Positions 1-8,169 of a stretch of DNA of 64,000 bases are shown one piece after another. Position 1 is the first letter of the stretch, and each line of letters starts with the position of its first letter. The notes beneath the pieces were generated by a model that worked only from the letters and a program-made list of their open reading frames with translations, ran no database searches and was not told the DNA's origin. This DNA is from JAABVY01 sp964496505. Lineage in GTDB: Bacteria; Zixibacteria; MSB-5A5; JAABVY01. The stretch covers positions 1-64,000 of the forward strand of contig CAZBZV010000002.1 of the NCBI GenBank assembly GCA_964496505.1. Direction: 5' to 3'. A program made the position numbers and the translations under genes.

Positions 1-55
1 AGGCTTCGCCGACAGATTTACAGTCTGTTCCCTTTGGCCACTCGGGAACCCCTCC
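1..55 (-). tRNA. tRNA-Tyr (GTA), 3' part outside window
   Basis: Read on the minus strand, positions 55 to 1 give a 5' acceptor strand GGAGGGG, a D-arm, and an anticodon arm ACAGACTGTAAATCTGT whose loop carries GTA, followed by the start of a long variable arm as expected for a class II tRNA-Tyr. The T-arm and 3' end lie beyond the left edge. It sits about 100 nt downstream of tRNA-Thr on the same strand. Confidence 0.93.
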
Positions 56-155
56 ATAAATCTTTTTGCAGGAAAGGCCTGCTCGAAAGTTAGCCAATAT
101 ATAAAAATACTTGATTCGAGCAAGCGGATTTTGACCCGCATGTATAAATTTTCAA

Positions 156-228
156 AGCCGGCGAAGGGACTCGAACCCCCGACTGGCTGATTACAAATCA
201 GCTACTCTACCAGCTGAGTTACGCCGGC
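156..228 (-). tRNA. tRNA-Thr (TGT)
   Basis: On the minus strand a complete cloverleaf is visible: acceptor GCCGGCG pairs with CGCCGGC, the anticodon stem GCTGA/TCAGC encloses loop TTTGTAA (anticodon TGT), and the T-loop is GGTTCGAGTCC. The CCA end is not encoded and the discriminator base is T. It precedes tRNA-Tyr in the transcript, the same order as in the conserved thr-tyr-gly-thr-tuf cluster. Confidence 0.96.
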
Positions 229-238
229 TTGAATCGTT

Positions 239-266
239 AAATTAGTTTACAACCCCCCGTTGTCAA
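239..266 (-). promoter_or_regulatory. Candidate promoter of the tRNA cluster
   Basis: Minus strand: TTGACA (266-261), a 16-bp spacer and TAATTT (244-239), which puts transcription start a few bases before tRNA-Thr. The -35 is perfect and the -10 weak. Confidence 0.45.
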
Positions 267-388
267 GCTCTTTAATTCTATTATCTGAATTTTTTACGCA
301 ATCTTGAGCCACTCATTTGATACACTTTATATTTTTTATGGAACCAAAAATTCCCCAAATGAGTAAAATTTCTTAATAAAAAAAATGC

Positions 389-416
389 TTGATTTTTGAG
401 TCAGGTTTTTTACTAT
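389..416 (+). promoter_or_regulatory. Weak candidate promoter of the ABC operon
   Basis: TTGATT (389-394), 16-bp spacer, TACTAT (411-416). The predicted start of transcription is only about 7 nt before the ATG at 430, and no Shine-Dalgarno sequence precedes that ATG, so the message could be nearly leaderless. Confidence 0.3.
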
Positions 417-429
417 TGGGAATTCAGCT

Positions 430-1368
430 ATGATTGAAGTACGAAATCTGACAAAATATTACGGGCCTGAGCTGGCGGTAAACGATATTTCGTTTACGGT
501 CGAAAAGGGGCAGGTGGTCGGTTTCCTGGGGCCGAACGGCGCCGGTAAGTCCACCACAGTTAAAATAATTACCTGCTACCTTGCACCCACACGCGGTACA
601 GCTATTGTCAACGGCCATGATATCTTCGAGGAATCGCTGGAAGTCCGCAAGCAGATCGGATATCTCCCCGAAAACACGCCGCTTTATTCCGATATGAATG
701 TTTTCGATTTTCTCAAATTCTGTGTTGATATGCGCAAAAACGGACTGAAGCGTACCAAGCGAGTTAGCGAGGTAATCGATATCTGCGGTTTGAAGGATGT
801 GCTTCAGAAGGATATCGGCGAGCTTTCCAAGGGATTCCGTCAGAGGGTCGGCCTGGCCCAGGCCATGATCCATGATCCGCAAATTCTGATTCTTGACGAG
901 CCCACAGTCGGGCTGGATCCCAACCAGATTGTAGAAATTCGAAATCTGATTAAGGACCTCGGGCGCGAGAAGACAGTAATCTTGTGCTCGCATATTCTTC
1001 CTGAGGTTGAGGCTACATGCAACCGCGTGCTGATTATCAACAAGGGAGAGATAGTCGCTGATGGTACATCCGACGAGCTGGGCGCATCCGCCAAGGGCAA
1101 GGGACGCCTGGTTTTGAAGATCAAGGATGCCGAGTCCGAGAAGATCGAAAATATGTTTAATGTCTCCGGAATCGAGAGAGTGGCCGAGGTCTCGGCTTCC
1201 GAGCCGGGCGTGTCGAAAGTTGTGCTCGAGGCCCTGAAAGGCGCAGATCCAAGGGAGAATATCTTCAGGTATTGCGTAGAACACAATTTGATCCTTCTGG
1301 AGATGTCGAGAGAAAGAGTCTCGCTCGAATCGGTATTCCGTCAACTAACAAGCGGGGAGGGAGTGTAA
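430..1368 (+). CDS. ABC transporter ATP-binding protein (GldA-like)
   Basis: 312-residue cytoplasmic ATPase subunit. Walker A GPNGAGKST lies at residues 34-42, the signature region LSKGFRQR near 132, Walker B with LILDEPTVGLD near 152-162, and the switch His in CSHIL near 190. Together with the next three genes it forms the four-gene arrangement ATPase, ABC-2 permease, GldG-type auxiliary protein and DUF4340 protein, which is common in Bacteroidetes and related phyla. In Flavobacterium the homologues GldA/F/G support gliding, but no other gliding gene is visible here, so the substrate is unknown. The start has no clear ribosome site. Confidence 0.9.
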   Translation: MIEVRNLTKYYGPELAVNDISFTVEKGQVVGFLGPNGAGKSTTVKIITCYLAPTRGTAIVNGHDIFEESLEVRKQIGYLPENTPLYSDMNVFDFLKFCVDMRKNGLKRTKRVSEVIDICGLKDVLQKDIGELSKGFRQRVGLAQAMIHDPQILILDEPTVGLDPNQIVEIRNLIKDLGREKTVILCSHILPEVEATCNRVLIINKGEIVADGTSDELGASAKGKGRLVLKIKDAESEKIENMFNVSGIERVAEVSASEPGVSKVVLEALKGADPRENIFRYCVEHNLILLEMSRERVSLESVFRQLTSGEGV

Positions 1369-1370
1369 AC

Positions 1371-2081
1371 GTGACTGCTGTCTGGGTTTTGACCAAAAAG
1401 GAGCTAAAATCGTATTTCAGTTCACCCATAGCTTATATAGTAGCAGTGCTGTTTCTGGGAATCCTCGGCTTTTTCTTTTCCAATGCTATATTTATGAGCA
1501 AGACCGCCGATCTCAGGGCGCTATTCTCGATTGCACATATTATTTTCCTGGTATTTATACCGGCGATCTCCATGCGGCTTATTTCCGAGGAAAAACGATC
1601 CGGCACGATTGAGATGCTGGGAACGATGCCGTTGGCCGATTGGCAGCTTGTGCTGGGCAAGTTTATCCCGGCCTTTGTACTGATGCTGATAACTTTGCTG
1701 TTCACATTGATAAATTATTTTACGGTATCTTATCTGGGCGATCCCGATACAGGCACGATTCTCGGCGGATATCTGGGGCTGGTACTTTTGGCCGCGACTT
1801 ATCTTTCGATAGGAATATTTACATCCAGCCTGACCAGCAACCAGATTGTAGCATTCATTACATCATTTACGGTAATTCTGTTATTCTTCGTATTGAACCA
1901 GTTGAAATTTTATGTGGGCGGATTTCTGGCTTCGATTCTGGAATTTATTTCCACCGACTATCATTTCCAGGCGGTGCAGCGCGGAGTTATCGACAGCCGT
2001 AATATTATATTCTATGTCACTTTGACATTTCTATTCATCTTTCTGACAGTGCAGGTTTTACAAAGCAGGAAGTGGAGATAA
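1371..2081 (+). CDS. ABC-2 type permease (GldF-like)
   Basis: About 236 residues with roughly six hydrophobic segments; an early SPIAYIV motif followed by a glycine-rich helix is typical of GldF-type permeases. The open frame extends upstream to 1272, but the GTG at 1371 is preferred: it follows GGGGAGGGAG closely and starts right after the ATPase stop, while the upstream extension overlaps the ATPase. The stop TAA shares its last base with the ATG of the next gene, indicating translational coupling. It should form the membrane channel for the ATPase encoded before it. Confidence 0.85.
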   Translation: MTAVWVLTKKELKSYFSSPIAYIVAVLFLGILGFFFSNAIFMSKTADLRALFSIAHIIFLVFIPAISMRLISEEKRSGTIEMLGTMPLADWQLVLGKFIPAFVLMLITLLFTLINYFTVSYLGDPDTGTILGGYLGLVLLAATYLSIGIFTSSLTSNQIVAFITSFTVILLFFVLNQLKFYVGGFLASILEFISTDYHFQAVQRGVIDSRNIIFYVTLTFLFIFLTVQVLQSRKWR

Positions 2082-3691
2082 TGGCAGCTTCGGTTAAAAC
2101 AAAATCGGCAGCTATTGTAAATATATTGATTGTGATCCTGATCCTCGTGGTGATCAATCTGCTCTCGATTAATATCTTCGCCAGATGGGATCTCACCGAG
2201 GATAGGATATATTCTATATCCGAGCCCTCCAAAAAGATAATCTCCGGTCTGGACGACCGTCTAACGGTAAAAGTCTTCTTTACTGAAGATTTGCCCGCAC
2301 CGCATAACACACACAGGAGATACCTGAAGGATTTGCTAGATGATTTCAAGGCCTATTCCAACGGCAATATGGTTTATGAATTTATTGAGAATCCATTAAC
2401 CGAAAATCAGCAGGAGGCATCTAGCTATCAGCTTCAGCCGGTACAGTTCAATGTTCGTGGTTCAACCACAGCCGAACAGAAATTGGGCTACAAGGCGGTA
2501 GTGTTGATCTACGGCGGCGAAAATGAAAAGATTCCATTTATAAATAATGTAGAGCTATTCGAATACGACTTCATCCGTCTTGTGAAGAAACTCAAGCAGC
2601 CCAGTAAATCTCGTGTAGCCTTCACAATCGGGCACGGCGAGCTTCCGCTTGAGGGCCAGCTTACAGTTGCAAAACAGATTCTGCAAGAGGATTTCGAAGT
2701 TGTTCCGATCGACATGACCAGGGTCCCGGCAATTCCTCAGGATATCGAAGCTATGTTTATTGTGGCGCCTTCACAGCAATGGTCTGATCGGGCTTTATAT
2801 ATCCTGGACCAGTATATTATGCGCGGGGGCAAAGTTGGATTCTTCCTCAACCGTTACCGGATGAACCAGAATTTGGGCACTATCGAGCCGGTTAATACAG
2901 GGCTGAGCGAACTGCTGGCAAACTATGGTGTCGGTGTAAGTCAGGACTTTGCCATAGACCAGAATTGCTATACATATACAGATTTGCGCAGGGTTGAGGG
3001 CGGATATATGCCGGTTAATGTCCGGGTACCGTTCTTTATAAATATCAACAATTTCAACGAGGATAATCTGGTAACCAAATATCAAAGCAGCATGAGTCTT
3101 GTGGGAGCCAGCACACTGGATACATCTGTTCAGGTGCCCGATGAGGTCGAGCGAAATATTCTCTTTACTACCTCCGAAAAATCAGGCGCCATCAGCGAAA
3201 ACCTGCAGGCCAAATTTCAGCAGATCCAGGAAACCGATTACAATCAGTCCTACCTTCCACTGGCCGCAGTCTTAAGCGGAAAATTCGATTCGTATTATGC
3301 TGAGCGGTTTCTGCCTGAGCCGGATACAACGGACACGGCTTATGTCGCGCCAACCCAGGAAAAGCTTACTCAGGGTATCGAAAATTCCCGTCTTCTGGTG
3401 GTTGGAAGCGGCAATTTCTTCGACGATCAGGCCGCCCGTGACCGCAGCCAGAGATTCCGCCAGAACTTTATATTCTTCCGCAATATAGCCGACTGGCTGG
3501 CACAGGATGACGAGTTGATTACGATCAGGTCCAAGGGAAATATCTACGAGCCCTTCTCAAAGGTCATAACCAGCGATATTGAAACTACGGTTAGATTGAT
3601 CAATATATTCGCCATGCCGATATTGATTATTATATTCGGGCTTCTCAGATGGCAGGTCAAACGTTCAGCAAAAAGGAGGACAACAGTATGA
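2081..3691 (+). CDS. GldG-type ABC transporter auxiliary protein
   Basis: About 536 residues: one N-terminal membrane helix (near residues 10-30), a long extracytoplasmic region resembling the ABC-transporter auxiliary domain (motifs DLTEDRIYSIS and AFTIGHGELP), and a C-terminal helix before a basic tail. A GTG at 2072 is an alternative start, but the ATG at 2081 is better placed behind GGAAGTGGAG and overlaps the permease stop by one base. The stop overlaps the next start as ATGA. Its exact biochemical role in this family is not established. Confidence 0.82.
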   Translation: MAASVKTKSAAIVNILIVILILVVINLLSINIFARWDLTEDRIYSISEPSKKIISGLDDRLTVKVFFTEDLPAPHNTHRRYLKDLLDDFKAYSNGNMVYEFIENPLTENQQEASSYQLQPVQFNVRGSTTAEQKLGYKAVVLIYGGENEKIPFINNVELFEYDFIRLVKKLKQPSKSRVAFTIGHGELPLEGQLTVAKQILQEDFEVVPIDMTRVPAIPQDIEAMFIVAPSQQWSDRALYILDQYIMRGGKVGFFLNRYRMNQNLGTIEPVNTGLSELLANYGVGVSQDFAIDQNCYTYTDLRRVEGGYMPVNVRVPFFININNFNEDNLVTKYQSSMSLVGASTLDTSVQVPDEVERNILFTTSEKSGAISENLQAKFQQIQETDYNQSYLPLAAVLSGKFDSYYAERFLPEPDTTDTAYVAPTQEKLTQGIENSRLLVVGSGNFFDDQAARDRSQRFRQNFIFFRNIADWLAQDDELITIRSKGNIYEPFSKVITSDIETTVRLINIFAMPILIIIFGLLRWQVKRSAKRRTTV

Positions 3692-4632
3692 GACGAGTCC
3701 TTCTTCCTCTGGTTATTCTGATTGTGCTTATTGCAGTATATCTGTTCATACAGAATCAGGAAACCGAATCTATCAGGGCTGACAAAGTCGAGGGCTTTGT
3801 AAGCTTCAATCCCTCCAAGGTTGACAGCATGGTAGTTGAAATGCCGGAAGATACGCTCAGATTTCAGAGATTAGATAATAAATGGAATATCGTGATCGAC
3901 TCGGTACCACGCCGTGCCGACAGCGCTCAGGTGGCACAGGTTGTGGAGATGATATCCAGCATTGATGTCGGCAGCCTGGTCTCGGAAAATCCCGAAAAGC
4001 AGAATCTATATGAAGTCGATTCCTCAACCGGAAGACTGATAAAAGTTTACAGCCAGGACAAGAGCCTGGCCTCTTTCTATCTCGGCAAGAATGCCTCCAA
4101 TTTCAATTACAGCTATATTCGCAAGGTTGGATCGGATGAAGTCTATATGGCTGAAGACGTTATGGGATATGGCTTCGATAAGGCTCAAGATAACTGGAGA
4201 GACAAGACGATCATTAAGGTTGATACGACAGCGCTGAATTCGATAGTCTTCCAGTATCCCGATCAGGAGTTCACACTTGAACGCCGCGACAGCCTTTGGT
4301 TTTTGAGTGGGGATGGCATATCCGGCGAGCTTGCGGCCTCATCCGATTCGGTTGAGTTGTTCAAAAGGCTGGTCTGGAACTTGCAGGCGAATAGCTTTTC
4401 TCTGTCGGAGGATTCATCCTCGGTCGATCCGGAGAATCCCGAGCTTAAGCTGACTTTCAAGTATATCAGCGGAAGTCAGGATGTGCTCCATGTGTTGGGC
4501 GGGAATGAGTCTAAAACCCGCTATTATTTGGGTTTGCCGGAGCTTGACGAGCCTTTTGTGGTGCTCCATGCCAAGTATTCGGGCCTGACCCGCCGTCCAA
4601 ATAATTTTGCTCCAGCCGAAAAAAATGGTTGA
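3688..4632 (+). CDS. DUF4340-family membrane-anchored protein
   Basis: 314 residues with an N-terminal helix (RRVLLPLVILIVLIAVYLF) and a periplasmic domain containing FYLGKNASNFNYSYIRK and later TRYYLG, both typical of DUF4340 proteins found next to GldG homologues. The ATG at 3688 overlaps the previous stop and follows AGGAGG (3674-3679) by 8 nt; the longer open frame from 3649 is not needed. It is the last gene of the ABC operon and is followed by a strong terminator. Confidence 0.8.
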   Translation: MRRVLLPLVILIVLIAVYLFIQNQETESIRADKVEGFVSFNPSKVDSMVVEMPEDTLRFQRLDNKWNIVIDSVPRRADSAQVAQVVEMISSIDVGSLVSENPEKQNLYEVDSSTGRLIKVYSQDKSLASFYLGKNASNFNYSYIRKVGSDEVYMAEDVMGYGFDKAQDNWRDKTIIKVDTTALNSIVFQYPDQEFTLERRDSLWFLSGDGISGELAASSDSVELFKRLVWNLQANSFSLSEDSSSVDPENPELKLTFKYISGSQDVLHVLGGNESKTRYYLGLPELDEPFVVLHAKYSGLTRRPNNFAPAEKNG

Positions 4633-4690
4633 CAAAAATAGGCCTGTTATTTATTTATAAAATGCCCTTCATACACAGCCCTCTTATCAG

Positions 4691-4739
4691 GCGGTCGGCT
4701 TAGCATCTGGCTGGTGCTGTAATTCCGACCGCTTTTTTT
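4691..4739 (+). terminator. Rho-independent terminator of the ABC operon
   Basis: GCGGTCGG (4691-4698) pairs with CCGACCGC (4725-4732), with a second inner AGCA/TGCT stem, followed by seven T. It lies about 60 nt after the DUF4340 stop. Beyond it, up to 4873, I see no gene. Confidence 0.88.
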
Positions 4740-4873
4740 ATACCTTCTGGTTTCTATATTGATGTATTCATGAAAATAATATTTGACATTTCACACCATG
4801 AATCGTTAATAGTATATTGATGCCAACATTTACATAGACGCACGGGAATAATTCCATGCTCTCGCTGTAATCT

Positions 4874-4890
4874 ATATGACCGCTATTTTG
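4874..4890 (+). repeat. Left copy of a 17-bp inverted repeat
   Basis: ATATGACCGCTATTTTG is the exact reverse complement of 6359-6375. The pair encloses the truncated subtilase gene and about 100-120 bp on each side. No transposase and no target duplication were seen. Confidence 0.75.
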
Positions 4891-5006
4891 GGAAGGGAGG
4901 CGCCGATGGTCAAATAAATCTTTTTCTCTGCAATAATGCTCTAAATAGATAAGTGTTACCTTATTAGAGCTAATCGAGAAACACTAATTCAAAGAAAGGA
5001 AAATTT

Positions 5007-6254
5007 ATGTGGCGCAAAATTTTAATCATATCGATTGCGCTTGTCTGCCTTATGGTGACCGGGCTGTTTGCCCAGAAGAACCAATACCGCAAGGCAGACC
5101 ATGCCCTTCGGGCGGTGTACAAGGAAGTAACCGGAAAATCGCTGCAAGATGCGATAGATCAGATTATAGCCGAACAGCGTGGCAAGCGCTTTGAAAACGG
5201 CAATGTAGTCGTGCAATTCAACGGAGGCGGTACTAGAAACCGGTTGTATATAGGCAGGAAGAACACTTTGGAGTTTCTTGTCGAAAATGATTATTTAATA
5301 CAATCGGCAAGCCTTGGATTTGAATTCTCTTGTACTGCTGGTCCAGGTAGTTTCGACTGGGTTCAGGGATATGGGTCTTTGACTGCTGTAGATTCAACAG
5401 TCCTGAATGTAGTAGAAATGCATTTAGATTGTTTTTCATCAGATGGACCGTGGAATCCATATTTGGGTACATTGGGATATCCCGATACTATTATTCTGGG
5501 AGGTATGGCATTCTCGCCCCAATACTCAATAGACTCCAATCCTACACTTGCAATGCTCTACTCAATGCAGATTGAGTTGCCCGATGATCCCAATATGATC
5601 GGGGATACGTTTTATGTGGATAATATATTTATACCTCCGGGCGGTGATTGGTTATTTCAGGAGGCGCCTCCGGGAGATAGTGACGGTTATGCTCCGGATT
5701 ATCAATGGATGCAGAACTCAAGTCAATGGAATCCAGATGCCCCGCCCGTTGCCTTCAAGATAGCCGAACCCAAATGCGAGTTCGCGGGCAAATCCACAAA
5801 TCCAAATATTGTGTATATTCCAAATGATTCAGTTAATCCGCCAGTGAATATATCAAACATTGATATATTTCTGGGAAAAGGTGATAAGCATCTGGTTTCA
5901 ATGAGAATTGGCTTCATAGGCGACATGGATGATCTAAAGCAGCTTGGCATTTTGAATATTGACCGATATTCTGAATCCGTAATAGGTTCGACTATTCCTT
6001 TAGAATTGCTTCCTCGATTATGTCAACTGGAAGGTGTTCAATTCATTAGACCTGGACCTAGAGCAGGATTGGAGCTAAATTACAGCACCAATGACATTAA
6101 TTGCGTTTATTCTGCTATTCAGAGCAATCTCGGTGTTAGCGGTAAAGATGTAATTTTGGGAATATTGGATACCGGGATTGATTGGTTACATGAGGATTTT
6201 ATTGACTCTAATGGTAATAGCATAATCAAGCAACCTCACATAAGCATCAACTAA
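5007..6254 (+). pseudogene. Truncated subtilisin-family (S8) protease
   Basis: 415 residues starting with a signal peptide (MWRKILIISIALVCLMV, cleavage after GLFAQ), an RBS AAAGGA upstream, then a long pro-region of about 350 residues. The start of an S8 catalytic domain follows: VILGILDTGIDWLHEDF with the catalytic Asp at residue 388. The frame stops 28 residues later, so the His motif (HGTHVAG type) and the Ser motif are absent, and the next 240 bp contain no recognisable remainder in any frame. It is therefore a 3'-deleted gene, or a stand-alone pro-domain if still expressed. The 17-bp inverted repeat flanking it hints that a rearrangement caused the loss. Confidence 0.72.
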
Positions 6255-6358
6255 CTGCAAATCAGATTTCTCCCCATCAAAACTTGGGCCCTTCCAAAAG
6301 CTAATCAATTGCTATAACAATCACAGATAGCGTAAAAGCATCAAACCGAAAAACCTGG

Positions 6359-6375
6359 CAAAATAGCGGTCATAT
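6359..6375 (-). repeat. Right copy of a 17-bp inverted repeat
   Basis: CAAAATAGCGGTCATAT, the exact reverse complement of 4874-4890, about 1.5 kb away and just after the truncated protease gene. The match does not extend on either side. Confidence 0.75.
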
Positions 6376-6498
6376 TTGTTGGCAATATGGAATATCGCAT
6401 TTGCAAGTATATGATTCTAATCTGCTTGACTTTGCCCTCCAATAGTCTATAATTAAACATTCAAAATAAAATAAGATCAAATAATCGGGATATTTGCA

Positions 6499-7368
6499 AT
6501 GAAGTCAACCAAGCCTATACTGAATAATTCACTATTGGTTATGTTCCTAATTTCAATCTTGACTTTTTCTGTTGTCTGCACCTCAGAAGAAAAGGCCGAG
6601 GAACAGCCTGAGGAAAAGCCCAATCTTACAAGGGGCGAGATACAGCCGGCTCCGGAAGAGGATAAGCCCCAATTCACCGATGCCGAACTTGGTCAGCCCG
6701 GATATGAAGGCTGGAAGCAGTATTTTGATGAATTCGTAATCATATATACACCACCCGATTCGGCCCTTCTGGAGCGTGTTCCGGCTATCGCCACACGGAT
6801 CAAGCGCGTCTTTATGGAAAACGCTTACAGGCTGCATGTGCAGGTGCCGATGCCAATGATCTTCTATCTCTACAACAATACCACCGAAATCGAGGAGCGC
6901 ACCGATTGCACCAATACCTGCGTTAAGGGCAACATAGTCCATTATATGCTCTTTACCCCGCTTGGACAGCCGATTATGATGAGGCTTTTGCCGGATTTTG
7001 ATCCTGATGGCACTCCTTATAAATATGTCTATGAGGGAATTATAACCCTTTTGAACTATTCGGGCAAAAATTATCTCGAGGTTGCATATATCGACATGTA
7101 TAATGACAGCCTCCCCTCGATGCAAACACTTATCGATAACGATAAATATCTGACAGTCGATTCCACCCGCCGCGCCCGTGCGGCGGCAGCATTCCTGCAA
7201 TATCTGACCGAGCCGCCCTGGGCGCCGGACAGCGTGCTTTCGCTGTACAAAAGCGATAAACCGGCCGCTGAGGCATTGCGGGATATATTCGGGAAATCCC
7301 CCCAGGAACTGGAAGAAGACTGGCATGAATATTTGAAAGTAAAAAGTGGATTGGATGTGGAGTATTGA
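6499..7368 (+). CDS. Putative lipoprotein, peptidase-MA-like fold without HExxH
   Basis: 289 residues. An N-terminal hydrophobic stretch ends at FSVVC, a plausible though atypical lipobox, followed by an acidic Glu/Pro-rich linker. The rest has features reminiscent of peptidase_MA proteins: a tail of the type SPQELEEDWHEYLK and a helix RARAAAAFLQYL. The place where HExxH would be expected reads YEGIITLLNY, so catalytic zinc binding is unlikely. The family call is tentative. The stop is 1 nt before the next start, implying co-transcription. Confidence 0.5.
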   Translation: MKSTKPILNNSLLVMFLISILTFSVVCTSEEKAEEQPEEKPNLTRGEIQPAPEEDKPQFTDAELGQPGYEGWKQYFDEFVIIYTPPDSALLERVPAIATRIKRVFMENAYRLHVQVPMPMIFYLYNNTTEIEERTDCTNTCVKGNIVHYMLFTPLGQPIMMRLLPDFDPDGTPYKYVYEGIITLLNYSGKNYLEVAYIDMYNDSLPSMQTLIDNDKYLTVDSTRRARAAAAFLQYLTEPPWAPDSVLSLYKSDKPAAEALRDIFGKSPQELEEDWHEYLKVKSGLDVEY

Positions 7369-7369
7369 T

Positions 7370-8146
7370 ATGGCAGAAGACAGCTGGAAAACAAGTATAA
7401 CCGATATCGGCCCCGGCAAAATCGCTGTAAGGGGTTATAATGTGCCGGATTTGATGGAAAACGCTTCGTTTGCGGAGGTCGTGTTTCTGGTATTGAAAGG
7501 CGAATTGCCCTCGGAAGCTGAAGCGCGCATGATGGAGGCGATCCTGGTATCCTCGGTAGATCACGGCGCATCGCCGCCCTCGGTACTGGCAACCCGCACA
7601 ATAATGTCGGCCGGAAATCCCCTCAATGCCTCGGTTGCCGCCGGGGTGATGGCTATCGGAGATGTTCACGGCGGTGCTATAGAGCAGGCCGCGAAGCATT
7701 TCCAGGAGTGGTCGGCCAAAGAGGGAGATATGGCCGAGAATGCATCCGGACTTCTCGATTACATGAAGGATCAGGGCAAAAGGATGCCTGGTTTCGGTCA
7801 TCGTCTGCATAAGACCGACCCGCGCACATTAAAATTGTTTGAAATAGCCGAAAAGCTGAATTTCTCGGGAAAAAATATCCAATTCTGCAAAGCCGTGGAA
7901 AAAGCGCTGGAGGAAAAAACCGGCAGGAAGCTGCCTATTAATGTGGATGGCGCGATTGCGGCTGTTATATCCGATATGGGATTCGACTGGAGGCTCGGCA
8001 AGGGATTCTTCATGATCTCGCGTCTGCCGGGCCTGATTGCGCATGCCTACGAGGAGAAAACTACCCAGCGGCCCATGAGAAAGCTGGGCAACACGAACTA
8101 TGAATATGACGGCCCGGCCCAAAGGGAGTATCCCTCCAAAAAATAA
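7370..8146 (+). CDS. Citrate synthase-family protein, probable citryl-CoA lyase
   Basis: 258 residues, matching the short citryl-CoA lyase type rather than citrate synthase of about 430 residues. The catalytic pattern of the superfamily is intact: His in GDVHGGA, His in PGFGHRLHKTDPR and Asp in INVDGAIAAV. Citryl-CoA lyase cleaves citryl-CoA to acetyl-CoA and oxaloacetate in the two-enzyme citrate cleavage route of the reverse TCA cycle. The partner citryl-CoA synthetase is not in this window. The ATG at 7370 is chosen because GGAG lies 7 nt upstream; a GTG at 7346 and an ATG at 7355 in frame would overlap the previous gene. Confidence 0.75.
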   Translation: MAEDSWKTSITDIGPGKIAVRGYNVPDLMENASFAEVVFLVLKGELPSEAEARMMEAILVSSVDHGASPPSVLATRTIMSAGNPLNASVAAGVMAIGDVHGGAIEQAAKHFQEWSAKEGDMAENASGLLDYMKDQGKRMPGFGHRLHKTDPRTLKLFEIAEKLNFSGKNIQFCKAVEKALEEKTGRKLPINVDGAIAAVISDMGFDWRLGKGFFMISRLPGLIAHAYEEKTTQRPMRKLGNTNYEYDGPAQREYPSKK

Positions 8147-8169
8147 AAGCTTTAAGCCGGGGGTATGGC

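Noticed and set aside
424..1344. 306-codon open frame antisense to the ABC ATPase gene
   Set aside because: The sense strand encodes a protein with all ABC motifs; the antisense product shows no domain and has no RBS.
4783..4812. TTGACA at 4783 as promoter of the truncated subtilase gene
   Set aside because: No acceptable -10 occurs at 16-18 bp spacing.
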